Source: Rhodoferax sp.
GTDB taxonomy: Bacteria > Pseudomonadota > Gammaproteobacteria > Burkholderiales > Burkholderiaceae_C
Reading direction: 5' to 3'
Assembly: GCF_030646845.1 (NCBI RefSeq)
Contig: NZ_JAUSLE010000039.1
Location: 1 to 32,418 of the forward strand
DNA: 32,418 bases
Part shown: positions 7,239 through 15,673 of the stretch, in pieces
How positions within the stretch are numbered: position 1 is the first letter of the stretch
Layout of the letters: each line of letters starts with the position of its first letter
Translations under genes and position numbers: made by a program
The notes under the pieces: generated by a model
The model's input: only the letters and a program-made list of their open reading frames with translations
Told to the model about the DNA's origin: nothing
Database searches by the model: none

Positions 7239-7754
7239 ATGACTGAAACAACCCAGCTGCTGCAACGCCCCTGTCATGCCGCGCGCTGGCGTGCTGCCAC
7301 CATCGCTTGCCTGCTGTTGCTGGCCGTAGGCATCGCCACCGGCGTGAGCATGTTCGAGCAGTTCACGGCCCAAATTCATCACCTGCAGAAGAAGCTGCAA
7401 AGCACCGCGCAGATCAAGTACATTGCCGTGCTCCTGGATGGCCAGCAAACGCCCGCCCTGCTGGTCACCCAAGACCCGCAAGACGGGGCTCTGCAGATTC
7501 AGCGCCTGAACAGCGTCGCCGAAGGTCGCGAGGACAGCATGCAGCTATGGGCGCTCGCTTCCGACGGCCAGCCGCGTTCGCTGGGTGTGCTGGCACGCGG
7601 GAGCAAGACCCTGCGCATCGCCGCCGACGAGAGGACTCTGGCCGAGGTGCGCCAACTGGCCATCAGCGTCGAGAACAAAGGCGGTACGGTGGAAAACGCC
7701 GGCCCCAGCCTGCCCTACCTGTTCGTCGGCGCGGTGGTGCAAAAGGCGCTGTGA
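7239..7754 (+). CDS. RskA-like anti-sigma domain protein without sigma-binding domain
   Basis: After a short start, residues about 18-38 form a membrane segment. The rest matches the C-terminal RskA domain of anti-sigma-K-type factors (YIAVLLDGQQTPALLVTQD, DSMQLWALASDGQPRSLGVL, then GPSLPYLFVGAVVQ near the end). Complete members have 230-260 residues, with a cytoplasmic zinc-binding anti-sigma domain of about 80 residues before the membrane span. This 171-residue version lacks it: a TGA lies in frame 12 bases before the ATG. No ECF sigma factor gene is adjacent. It may therefore be a 5'-truncated remnant at the edge of the accessory region, or a stand-alone periplasmic sensor domain. Confidence 0.7.
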   Translation: MTETTQLLQRPCHAARWRAATIACLLLLAVGIATGVSMFEQFTAQIHHLQKKLQSTAQIKYIAVLLDGQQTPALLVTQDPQDGALQIQRLNSVAEGREDSMQLWALASDGQPRSLGVLARGSKTLRIAADERTLAEVRQLAISVENKGGTVENAGPSLPYLFVGAVVQKAL

Positions 7755-7765
7755 AGTCGCCATAC

Positions 7766-7782
7766 GCTATTAAAATGATAGC
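7766..7782 (+). repeat. interspersed repeat, left half only
   Basis: GCTATTAAAATGATAGC (7766-7782) matches the left part of the repeat family seen at 3754 and 14849. The right block with AGGGC is not recognisable, so this is a partial or degenerate copy just after the RskA-like gene. Confidence 0.35.
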
Positions 7783-7926
7783 GAATAGCCATTGATCCAT
7801 CCGGCGCCATGCGGACAAGGCCACTGCAATCTGGAGAACAGACTGTCTTGGCACTGGCAGCGTCTTTAAAACAAAATTTCCAGACGATCTGGATCAGGCG
7901 CGGTCAGGTGGTGCCAAAATCACAGC

Positions 7927-8202
7927 ATGCAAGCCCCTTCTTCGCCGCCCAGCCAGTCCCCCGTCCAAGCCCGCAATCCCCTGCACGGTCTGACGCTGGA
8001 AGCCATCGTCACAGCGCTGGTCGCGCATTACGGCTGGACTGGTCTGGGTGAGCGCATACCCGTGCGCTGTTTTACCAGCGACCCGAGCATCACATCGAGC
8101 CTGAAATTCCTGCGCAAGACACCGTGGGCCCGTGAAAAGGTGGAGGGTCTTTATCTCTTCATGTTGCGCGAGACCCGCCGCACAGGCGCGAAAAAGGCTT
8201 AG
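7927..8202 (+). CDS. VF530 family protein (DUF2132)
   Basis: The 91-residue protein carries the complete VF530 domain from residue 17 ([20 protein letters not shown] to [20 protein letters not shown]). This is a small helical family that has been proposed to bind DNA; its cellular role is not established. The first 16 residues are a Pro/Ser-rich leader. The stop codon overlaps the stop of the convergent ribbon-helix-helix gene by bases 8199-8202, so the two genes share their 3' ends with no terminator between them. Confidence 0.85.
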   Translation: MQAPSSPPSQSPVQARNPLHGLTLEAIVTALVAHYGWTGLGERIPVRCFTSDPSITSSLKFLRKTPWAREKVEGLYLFMLRETRRTGAKKA

Positions 8203-8564
8203 CCCGCGCTGGCATCCACCAGGCTGGGGCGCAAACCACGCAGCACAGCAGGCGCGTTGAGCGACCGGATCGGTATGCTGACATCGCTGGGGATGCGCTG
8301 GTCCACCTGCAGGGCCAGGTAGCGCAAGCCACAGACCCGCAAGAAACTCGAAAAATTGGGAATGTCGCCTCGATGCTCCAGCAGTTCGTCATAGAGTTTG
8401 GAGAGCAGTTGCGGCACGCTCATGCCATCGCGCGCCCCGATCTCCTCCAGCGTGTCCCAAAACAGGTTTTCGAGCCGAACACTGGTGACCACCCCATGCA
8501 GACGGATGCTGCGCGTGGTCGCTTCATAACTCTGCGGATTGGCGCGGACGAAAATTTGACACAT
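8199..8564 (-). CDS. ribbon-helix-helix domain protein
   Basis: The 121-residue protein begins [20 protein letters not shown] and continues [20 protein letters not shown], matching the RHH_4 family of small proteins with a ribbon-helix-helix DNA-binding fold (beta strand [17 protein letters not shown], then helices [11 protein letters not shown] and [12 protein letters not shown]). It is probably a transcriptional regulator, targets unknown. AAGGAGA five bases before the ATG at 8564 fixes the start. It ends tail-to-tail with VF530. Confidence 0.8.
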   Translation of the reverse strand: MCQIFVRANPQSYEATTRSIRLHGVVTSVRLENLFWDTLEEIGARDGMSVPQLLSKLYDELLEHRGDIPNFSSFLRVCGLRYLALQVDQRIPSDVSIPIRSLNAPAVLRGLRPSLVDASAG

Positions 8565-8627
8565 TCCAGTCTCCTTCGCATATCAGGAACAGCAACGCCC
8601 GAGCATAAGCGCGGGAGCTGCCAATAG

Positions 8628-9209
8628 CTAGTGGGAGATCCTGGTGCCCAGCAATGCCATGAACTGGGACAGCCAGGCGGGGTGCGCGGGCCAGGCCGGT
8701 GCCGTGACGTATTGACCGTCGGTGACGGCGGCGTCGATGGCGATCTCGGCGAAGACGGCGCCCGCCAGCTCCACTTCCGGGCGACAGGCCGGATAGGCAC
8801 TGATGCGCTTGCCCCGGATGATGCCCGGCACGGCGGCCAGCAGCTGCGCGCCATGGCAAACAGCAGCAATCGGCTTGCCTGCGTCGGCAAATTCCTTGGT
8901 GATCGCCAGCACGCGGGCGTTGAGTCGCAAATACTCGGGTCCGCGGCCACCCGGAATCAGGAGTGCGTCATAGTTGGCGGTGTTGACGTCAGAAAAGTTG
9001 GCGTTCAGCACAAAGCGGTGGCCAGGCTTTTCGCTGTAGGTTTGCGCACCTTCAAAGTCGTGGATCGCGGTCATCACGTAGTCGCCCGCTTTTTTGTCCG
9101 GGCAAACCGCGTGCACGGTGTAACCCACTGACAGCAGGGTCTGGAACGGCACCATGGTTTCGTAGTCCTCACCATAGTCACCGCAAAGCATGAGAATTTT
9201 CCTGGTCAT
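8628..9209 (-). CDS. DJ-1/PfpI family protein
   Basis: The 193-residue protein is a class I glutamine-amidotransferase-like fold of the DJ-1/PfpI group. The nucleophile elbow is [10 protein letters not shown] with Cys118 followed by His119, and the acidic residues of GDYGEDYE near residues 10-17 can partner the cysteine. Family members act as proteases, chaperones, glyoxalases or hydratases, so the reaction cannot be told from sequence. AGGAG lies six bases before the ATG at 9209. It is transcribed in the same direction as the nitronate monooxygenase-like gene, which starts at 10583 and ends 129 bp upstream of this gene's start. Confidence 0.85.
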   Translation of the reverse strand: MTRKILMLCGDYGEDYETMVPFQTLLSVGYTVHAVCPDKKAGDYVMTAIHDFEGAQTYSEKPGHRFVLNANFSDVNTANYDALLIPGGRGPEYLRLNARVLAITKEFADAGKPIAAVCHGAQLLAAVPGIIRGKRISAYPACRPEVELAGAVFAEIAIDAAVTDGQYVTAPAWPAHPAWLSQFMALLGTRISH

Positions 9210-9338
9210 CACAATCTCCTGAAAAGTTGGAGACACCAGTTTGCGGCGCGGGCGCGTCGCACGGGTAACAGCGCATTACTACGGCACTAGGCGTTTTCCC
9301 GAATCAGACTCAGGACGCCATTCCCTGCTGCCTGCCGA

Positions 9339-10583
9339 TTAGTCCGGCAAGGCGATCTTGTTGTCGACGCTGAACTGATAGTCCTTGAAGATGTGCTCGG
9401 CAGTGAGGTTCTCATAGGTGCCATCTGGCAGGCGGCGGGTGGTGTCCTTCAGGCGGTAGGTGTAATGCCCGCAGGTCCAGCAGTTGTAATTGCGCATGTG
9501 GGTGCACAGGCAAGTCTTGTCCATGACCGAGATGGTCTTGGCGTCCGGGTGCAGGGCGACCTCGCGGTTATAGGCCGTGATGTAGGCGCAGTTGCCGTTG
9601 CCGTCAAGCAAGTAGCCGTAGGACTCGCAACCCGGACGGATGCCCGAGCCAATGGCGGGCGTGTTCTTGAGCATGCGCATCGGGTAGCCAGTCGGCGAAA
9701 TGGTGTTGACGACGATGTCGTCTTCACTGGCCCTGAAATACTCCTGCTTGACCTTGTCCGGCAAGCCGCATTCCTTCGCCACGGTGAAACGCGTTGCGAC
9801 CTGTACTGCTGCCGCACCATGCTCCAGAAACGACACGGCGTCGCTGCCGGTAAAGATTCCCCCTGCAGCAATGACTGGAATATCGAGCTGTTCGGTCTTC
9901 ATGTATTGAACGATTTCAGCCATGATGGTCGCCAAATCGTATTGCGCCCAGTCCATGCCGAAACCCAGATGCCCGCCCGCCAGAGGACCTTCCACGATCA
10001 CGTAGTCGGGCAGTCGATTCAGTTTTGCGTTCTTGCGCAGAAAGAGCTGTAACGCCCGCACCGACGAGACGATGATGCCCAGCTTGGCATCCCGAAACCG
10101 GGGGTGATCTGCAATCAGCCCGAATGAACCCAGATGCAAACCGGCGCTCAGGGTAATGCCATCAATGCCGGCGTCCAGCGCCGACGCCATGCGCACCGTC
10201 AGCGTCTCGCGCGGCGCGTTCATGGTCAGCTTTTCCATGCAATTGACGAACACCAGGCCTTCACCACGCTTGGCCTGCATGGTGGCGTCGACGTGTCGCC
10301 GGGTGGCGTCAGCCAACACACCCAGATCGAATTTGATGCTGGACTTGTCAGAGTTGTCGAGGTTGTACTTGTAGAACTTCGTTTTGTCTTTGACGAAGCT
10401 GGTGTCAAAGCGCCTGTCGGAGACATCTGGCACCATCGCGTCGGAAATATGCCCGATACCGCCGAGGCGCGCGGCTTCGAGGGCCAGTTCGGCGGTTGAA
10501 ATATCAACCCCCATGCCGCCAACCATGATCGGCACGAACTCTTTTTTCCCGAACTTCAGGCGAAAGTCATCTACACGTTTCAT
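9339..10583 (-). CDS. nitronate monooxygenase-like flavoprotein with cysteine cluster
   Basis: The 414-residue protein is an FMN-dependent TIM barrel of the nitronate monooxygenase/2-nitropropane dioxygenase superfamily: PIMVGGMGVDIS at the start, then VEGPLAGGHLGFG with the family histidine, IPVIAAGGIFTGSDAV and GAAAVQVATRF for phosphate binding. Members oxidise alkyl nitronates, or are related enoyl reductases. A C-terminal extension carries CxCx7CxxC (Cys358, 360, 368, 371), which could bind a metal or an Fe-S cluster and is not part of the classic enzyme. AAGGA is five bases from the ATG at 10583. Substrate unknown. Confidence 0.82.
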   Translation of the reverse strand: MKRVDDFRLKFGKKEFVPIMVGGMGVDISTAELALEAARLGGIGHISDAMVPDVSDRRFDTSFVKDKTKFYKYNLDNSDKSSIKFDLGVLADATRRHVDATMQAKRGEGLVFVNCMEKLTMNAPRETLTVRMASALDAGIDGITLSAGLHLGSFGLIADHPRFRDAKLGIIVSSVRALQLFLRKNAKLNRLPDYVIVEGPLAGGHLGFGMDWAQYDLATIMAEIVQYMKTEQLDIPVIAAGGIFTGSDAVSFLEHGAAAVQVATRFTVAKECGLPDKVKQEYFRASEDDIVVNTISPTGYPMRMLKNTPAIGSGIRPGCESYGYLLDGNGNCAYITAYNREVALHPDAKTISVMDKTCLCTHMRNYNCWTCGHYTYRLKDTTRRLPDGTYENLTAEHIFKDYQFSVDNKIALPD

Positions 10584-10710
10584 CAAAATCCTTGGGCGCT
10601 CCGCCACCCCTGGCGACCCTCTTGGCCGACGGCCCAAGCAAGCCCAGGGAAAACAGATAATCGCAGGCCGGATGGGCTCTGCGTGGCCCGAATTCTACCC
10701 CGCCCGTATT

Positions 10711-11733
10711 TCAAATCTGGCGGTTGGACAATTCCCCTGCCCGGCTTGAGTACTTGACGGCGGCGTCCAGTTTCTCCACTTGAACACGTGCTGGACGGTT
10801 GCCATAGACGGCCGATTTGAGCCACTCCAGCTCGGCCGTCAATTGAGCTTCGCTGTCAAGGCGCGTATGCCAGACTTTTTGTTCCGCATTCCAGCGGTAA
10901 GCCCTGGCTTTAAGCAAGTCTTTGGCGTCAAAGGGTGCGCTGGTCGCCTGCAGCCGGTAGCTCGGCAGGCGGCTGGCCGCAATCAGTTGTGCCAGTCCGG
11001 TCCGACTGGAAGTGGGCAGCTTTTCGCCCAATACGGCCAGCAATGCGTGGCAATCCACTTCGGCGCGATGGGCCTCGTAAAACCAGCCTTTTTCCATGGC
11101 AAGGTACTCCAGCTTGGAAGAACCGTGGCCTTCCTTCTTCCAGTCAATGTCAGCGAAGGAGCAGCCCCAGGGCAATTGGGCAAACGCGGCAATCCGTGCC
11201 TCACAGAATGGCCGATCGAAGCCGGCGTTGTGGGCAATCACCAGGTCCGCGCCTTGCAGCATGGCCGCAATGCGCGCCTCGTCCAGACGATGGCCCCGGA
11301 CCATCTCGTTGGATATGCCGGTAATGGCGTGGATTTCGCTGGAGATCGGTATGCCCGGGTCTTCCAGCCCGTCGTAGACAGCCACATCCCCGACCGGTAG
11401 CCCCGTCGCGGCATCGACGTCAACCTGCAACATGGCCAGCTCGATGATTTTGTCGCGCGACTGATCCAGTCCGGTGGTCTCGGTATCAAGCACCAGAACC
11501 CGAATGAGCGAGCCTTGCGGCGTTTGGTCGAAGTGGTGCACAGGAATCAGACGGCGCAACACCCGATAGTCGGGATGCCGCGCGAGCGCCGCTGCCATCG
11601 TCTCGGCATCCGGCAGGGGTGCGGCCTGTGGTGCGGGGACAGATCGGGATTTGGGCCGGGTTTTCGGCTTGGCCCCGAGTGCCACAGGCATGTCAGCGGT
11701 GTCAAAGCCAAGCTGGAGTTGGGAGTCGGTCAC
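10711..11733 (-). CDS. DnaQ-like 3'-5' exonuclease
   Basis: The 340-residue protein has a DEDDh exonuclease domain from about residue 78 to 235: DTETTG (Asp83, Glu85), AHNAGFDRPF (Asp173) and HRAEVDC (His222, Asp227). An N-terminal basic/proline linker (about residues 20-45) precedes it, and a C-terminal domain of about 100 residues follows (FDAKDLLKARAYRWNAEQ, KVWHTRLDSEAQLTAELEWL), a form seen in stand-alone DnaQ-like proteins of Betaproteobacteria. It should degrade single-stranded DNA or RNA 3' ends in repair or turnover. The start is a GTG at 11733. Confidence 0.85.
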   Translation of the reverse strand: MTDSQLQLGFDTADMPVALGAKPKTRPKSRSVPAPQAAPLPDAETMAAALARHPDYRVLRRLIPVHHFDQTPQGSLIRVLVLDTETTGLDQSRDKIIELAMLQVDVDAATGLPVGDVAVYDGLEDPGIPISSEIHAITGISNEMVRGHRLDEARIAAMLQGADLVIAHNAGFDRPFCEARIAAFAQLPWGCSFADIDWKKEGHGSSKLEYLAMEKGWFYEAHRAEVDCHALLAVLGEKLPTSSRTGLAQLIAASRLPSYRLQATSAPFDAKDLLKARAYRWNAEQKVWHTRLDSEAQLTAELEWLKSAVYGNRPARVQVEKLDAAVKYSSRAGELSNRQI

Positions 11734-11824
11734 GTGGGGCTCTCGGATTGGTATTTGTTCAAGCGGACATTACACCGCACTGTGCGCAATTGATACGTCG
11801 GGCTGCCGCAGAAATCGCCGTTCA

Positions 11825-12610
11825 CTACAACAGGGGGCGGAGTTCCCGCGCGGCTTCGAACAACAAAGGCAGCAGATCGCGCTGCATCGCCGCGGTTGAC
11901 AACCGGCTGTGCGACGCCACCACATTGAGCGCCGCCACGGTGACGCCCTTAGTGTTGCGCAGCGGCACTGCCAGCGCGTGCACCCCCAGCTCGTGCTCCT
12001 CACTGGACAGGCAAAAGTCGTCCTGCCGGACTTTTTCGATGAGGGCGCGAAACGCCCGCGCATCGGTGGTGGTCAGCGGTGTCATGCGTGCCAGGTTGCG
12101 CCCCTTCATCCATTCACCGAAGGCGGTTTTGGTCTTGGCTGCCAGCAAGACCCGTCCGGTGGAAGTCACGTGCGCGGGCAACCTGGCGCCCATGTGCAAA
12201 CCATAGGCAATCACCCGGCCTGATGGGGTCACGGACGAGTTGCGGTCATTGCCGCTGCGCGCCACGATCACCACCTCGTCGGTATCCAGCACCACGGCCG
12301 AGAACGACTCCTGTGCCTGCACCGCCAACCGGTTCAGTGTGGGCTGAATCGCCCGCGGCAAGCGGGAAGACGCCAGATAGCTGCCGGAGAAACGCAGCAC
12401 CTTGCTGGACAGCCAGAAATGGCTGCCATCGGTCTCGAGGTAGCCGAGGTGGGCCAGCGTCAGCAAATGACGACGCGCCGCCGCGCGTGTGATGCCGGCC
12501 CGCGCGGCGGCCAGGGTGGCGTTCAGGCGCTGGCGCTCGGTGTCAAAACTCTCCAGCACCGCCAGACCCTTGGCCATGCCCTCGATGAAATCCGCCTTGG
12601 CAATGGTCAT
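11825..12610 (-). CDS. pobR: IclR-family regulator of pobA
   Basis: The 261-residue protein has an N-terminal winged helix-turn-helix (residues about 10-72, MAKGLAVLESFDTERQRLN, GITRAAARRHLLTLAHLGYL) and a C-terminal IclR effector-binding domain (about 90-258). It resembles the PobR/PcaR/PcaU group that senses 4-hydroxybenzoate or protocatechuate and usually activates the divergent gene. It is transcribed away from pobA with 126 bp between start codons, and two direct repeats lie in that gap. The ATG at 12610 starts the typical IclR N-terminus; the frame is open much further, but only as antisense of pobA. The effector is inferred from position. Confidence 0.85.
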   Translation of the reverse strand: MTIAKADFIEGMAKGLAVLESFDTERQRLNATLAAARAGITRAAARRHLLTLAHLGYLETDGSHFWLSSKVLRFSGSYLASSRLPRAIQPTLNRLAVQAQESFSAVVLDTDEVVIVARSGNDRNSSVTPSGRVIAYGLHMGARLPAHVTSTGRVLLAAKTKTAFGEWMKGRNLARMTPLTTTDARAFRALIEKVRQDDFCLSSEEHELGVHALAVPLRNTKGVTVAALNVVASHSRLSTAAMQRDLLPLLFEAARELRPLL

Positions 12611-12629
12611 CCAGGTACTCTTGAATTGT

Positions 12630-12666
12630 TGCGCGACTATCGCGCATTTGGCGCAATCATCGCACA
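12630..12666 (+). promoter_or_regulatory. probable PobR operator, two direct repeats
   Basis: GCGCGACTATCGCGCA (12631-12646) and GCGCAATCATCGCACA (12651-12666) match at 12 of 16 positions and start 20 bp apart, two helical turns. The first lies in a perfect palindrome TGCGCGA-CTA-TCGCGCA (12630-12646). A TTTAAA at 12684 could be the pobA -10, which would put the second repeat at the -35 position, as expected for an activator. Confidence 0.55.
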
Positions 12667-12688
12667 ATTGATGCCTGTCATGCTTTAA

Positions 12689-13939
<1,251 letters not shown>

Positions 13940-13952
13940 ATTCGGAGCCTAT

Positions 13953-14861
13953 ATGGCTTCTACACCCAACAAACCTCTCTTGCCGCTCAAGGGCGTGCGC
14001 GTCCTCAGCCTGAGTCTGAATCTGCCCGGTCCGGCGGCGCTGATGCGTTGTCAGCAAATGGGCGCGTCCTGCGTCAAGCTGGAGCCACCGCCGCCCCCGG
14101 GTGCAGCACCCGGCACGTCGGGCGACCCCATGGGCCTGTACAACCGGCCCGCCTACGAGGTCATGCACAAGGGCGTTCGGGTGGCAGTGGCCGACCTCAA
14201 GACCGAAAAAGGCCAGAAAGCCCTGCATCGGGAACTGGCCAAGACCGATGTGTTGCTGACATCATTTCGCCCTTCGGCGTTAACCAAATTGGGACTGGAC
14301 TGGAAGGGCCTGCACAAGCTCTACCCTGCCCTGTCGCAGGTCGCCATGGTGGGCGCCCCCGGCGCGCGCGCCGAAGAGCCCGGGCACGACCTCACCTACC
14401 TGGCCGAAAACGATCTGGTTGGTGGGCTGGAACTGCCCCCCACTTTGTATGCCGACATGGGTGGCTCGCTGATGGCCTCCGAAGCCGTGTTGAAAGCGGT
14501 GTTGCTTCAACTGAAAGGCGGCAAAGGCAGCTACTTTGAGGTGGCGCTGTCAGTGGCCGCGGGCTACCTGGCTCTGCCACGTTCATGGGGATTGACCAAA
14601 CCGGGTTCAGCGGTGGGCGGTGGCCACGCCGGCTATCGCGTCTACCCGTGCAAAGACGGCCGCGTTGCCGTGGCCGCGCTGGAGCCGCATTTTGCGAAAT
14701 CCCTGTGCGCCGCGGCGGGGATTCAAAACGCCAACATCATGACCATGTTCTCACCGGCCACCCATCAGGTAATTGCCGACTACCTGCTCACCATGACGCG
14801 CGCGGGAATGGATGCGCTGGCCACCGAAAAAGACATACCCCTTTACACGCTATCGAAATAA
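13953..14861 (+). CDS. family III CoA-transferase (CaiB/BaiF), short form
   Basis: The 302-residue protein matches the CaiB/BaiF/alpha-methylacyl-CoA racemase family: LKGVRVLSLSLNLPGPAALM at the start, VADLKTEKGQKAL, LLTSFRPSALTKLGLDW and the active-site region PGHDLTYLA with its aspartate. These enzymes transfer CoA between carboxylic acids or racemise 2-methylacyl-CoAs. Usual lengths are 360-400 residues, so this is a short version missing part of the C-terminal region. It starts 13 bp after pobA with a GGAG site, so it is likely in the same transcript, which suggests handling of an aromatic or related acyl-CoA. The last codons and the TAA stop lie in an interspersed repeat, which may explain the shortened end. 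Confidence 0.8.
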   Translation: MASTPNKPLLPLKGVRVLSLSLNLPGPAALMRCQQMGASCVKLEPPPPPGAAPGTSGDPMGLYNRPAYEVMHKGVRVAVADLKTEKGQKALHRELAKTDVLLTSFRPSALTKLGLDWKGLHKLYPALSQVAMVGAPGARAEEPGHDLTYLAENDLVGGLELPPTLYADMGGSLMASEAVLKAVLLQLKGGKGSYFEVALSVAAGYLALPRSWGLTKPGSAVGGGHAGYRVYPCKDGRVAVAALEPHFAKSLCAAAGIQNANIMTMFSPATHQVIADYLLTMTRAGMDALATEKDIPLYTLSK

Positions 14862-14902
14862 TAGCTGACAACGTCTTTAATTCGAGGGCCAGAAGCATTT
14901 TT
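14849..14902 (+). repeat. interspersed repeat, copy 2
   Basis: This 54-base copy starts GCTATCGAAATAATAGCT, then 18 bases, then AGGGCC, and ends in T5. Compared without gaps to the copy in ispD it matches at 33 of 54 positions. It overlaps the end of the CoA-transferase gene and supplies its stop codon (TAA at 14859-14861). Confidence 0.65.
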
Positions 14903-14932
14903 GGCGCATGAATACCGCTTCGGCATGACTAT

Positions 14933-15673
14933 CTATAGCCACCGTACTTCCGCAGCAAGCAGATACCCGGCGCCATAGACTGTCCGAATGGTCTTGGGCT
15001 GTTGGGAGTCTGATTCGAGCTTGCGCCGTAGCCTGGAAACCCGGACATCCACACCACGGTCAAGCGCTGAAAGATCACGGTCACCACACAACTGTTCGCG
15101 GTCAAGAATGCGGTTGGGTCGCTGCAAGAACTGCAGCAGCATGCGCGATTCACCGGCGCTGAGGGTCCACTCCTGGCCGCCCGGCGAAGACAGCGTATTG
15201 GAGTCGACACGAAAGTGCCAGCCACCGAATTCGGCAAGCTGCGAGCGCACCGGCATTTGCGTTTGTGTGTTGTGGGGCTTGTCCCGCCGCCGCAAAATGC
15301 TGCGCACGCGCGCCACCAGTTCACGCGGCTCGAACGGCTTGACCACATAGTCATCGGCACCCAGTTCCAGGCCCATGACCCGGTCACTGAGATAGCCCCG
15401 TCCGGTCAGGACCATCACGCCGCAAGCGAATCGCGCCTGCAAATCACGCACCACATCCATGCCATCGGCATCGGGCAACCCCAAGTCCACGATGCACAAG
15501 TCCGGTACACGCGCCAGCAGCAGGCGACGCAGGGTTGCGGCATTGTGGCATTCAACCACCTCAAAACCAAACTCCCGCAGCGTGCTGCTCACCAGACGGC
15601 AAATGTCAGGATCATCGTCCAGCACATAAATGCAACGTGGTCCGTCCGCATGAAGAAACAGGTCAGTACTCAT
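14933..15673 (-). CDS. OmpR-type response regulator
   Basis: The 246-residue protein has a receiver domain (residues about 13-127) with the acidic pair Asp19-21, phosphoacceptor Asp63 in CIVDLGLPDADG, Thr90 and Lys112 in VVKPFEPREL. A winged-helix DNA-binding domain follows (about 145-240: LSAGESRMLLQFLQRPNRIL, DVRVSRLRRKLESD, TVYGAGYLLA). It should be phosphorylated by the kinase encoded just upstream, whose stop overlaps its start by ATGA (15670-15673), so translation is coupled. It converges on the CoA-transferase gene. The likely target is the divergent acyl-CoA/ABC-transporter operon at 17895. Confidence 0.92.
   Translation of the reverse strand: MSTDLFLHADGPRCIYVLDDDPDICRLVSSTLREFGFEVVECHNAATLRRLLLARVPDLCIVDLGLPDADGMDVVRDLQARFACGVMVLTGRGYLSDRVMGLELGADDYVVKPFEPRELVARVRSILRRRDKPHNTQTQMPVRSQLAEFGGWHFRVDSNTLSSPGGQEWTLSAGESRMLLQFLQRPNRILDREQLCGDRDLSALDRGVDVRVSRLRRKLESDSQQPKTIRTVYGAGYLLAAEVRWL

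Noticed and set aside
11775..11795. GTGCGCAATTGAT resembling part of the pobR-pobA operator
   Set aside because: Only a partial match without a second repeat, located downstream of pobR; probably chance.
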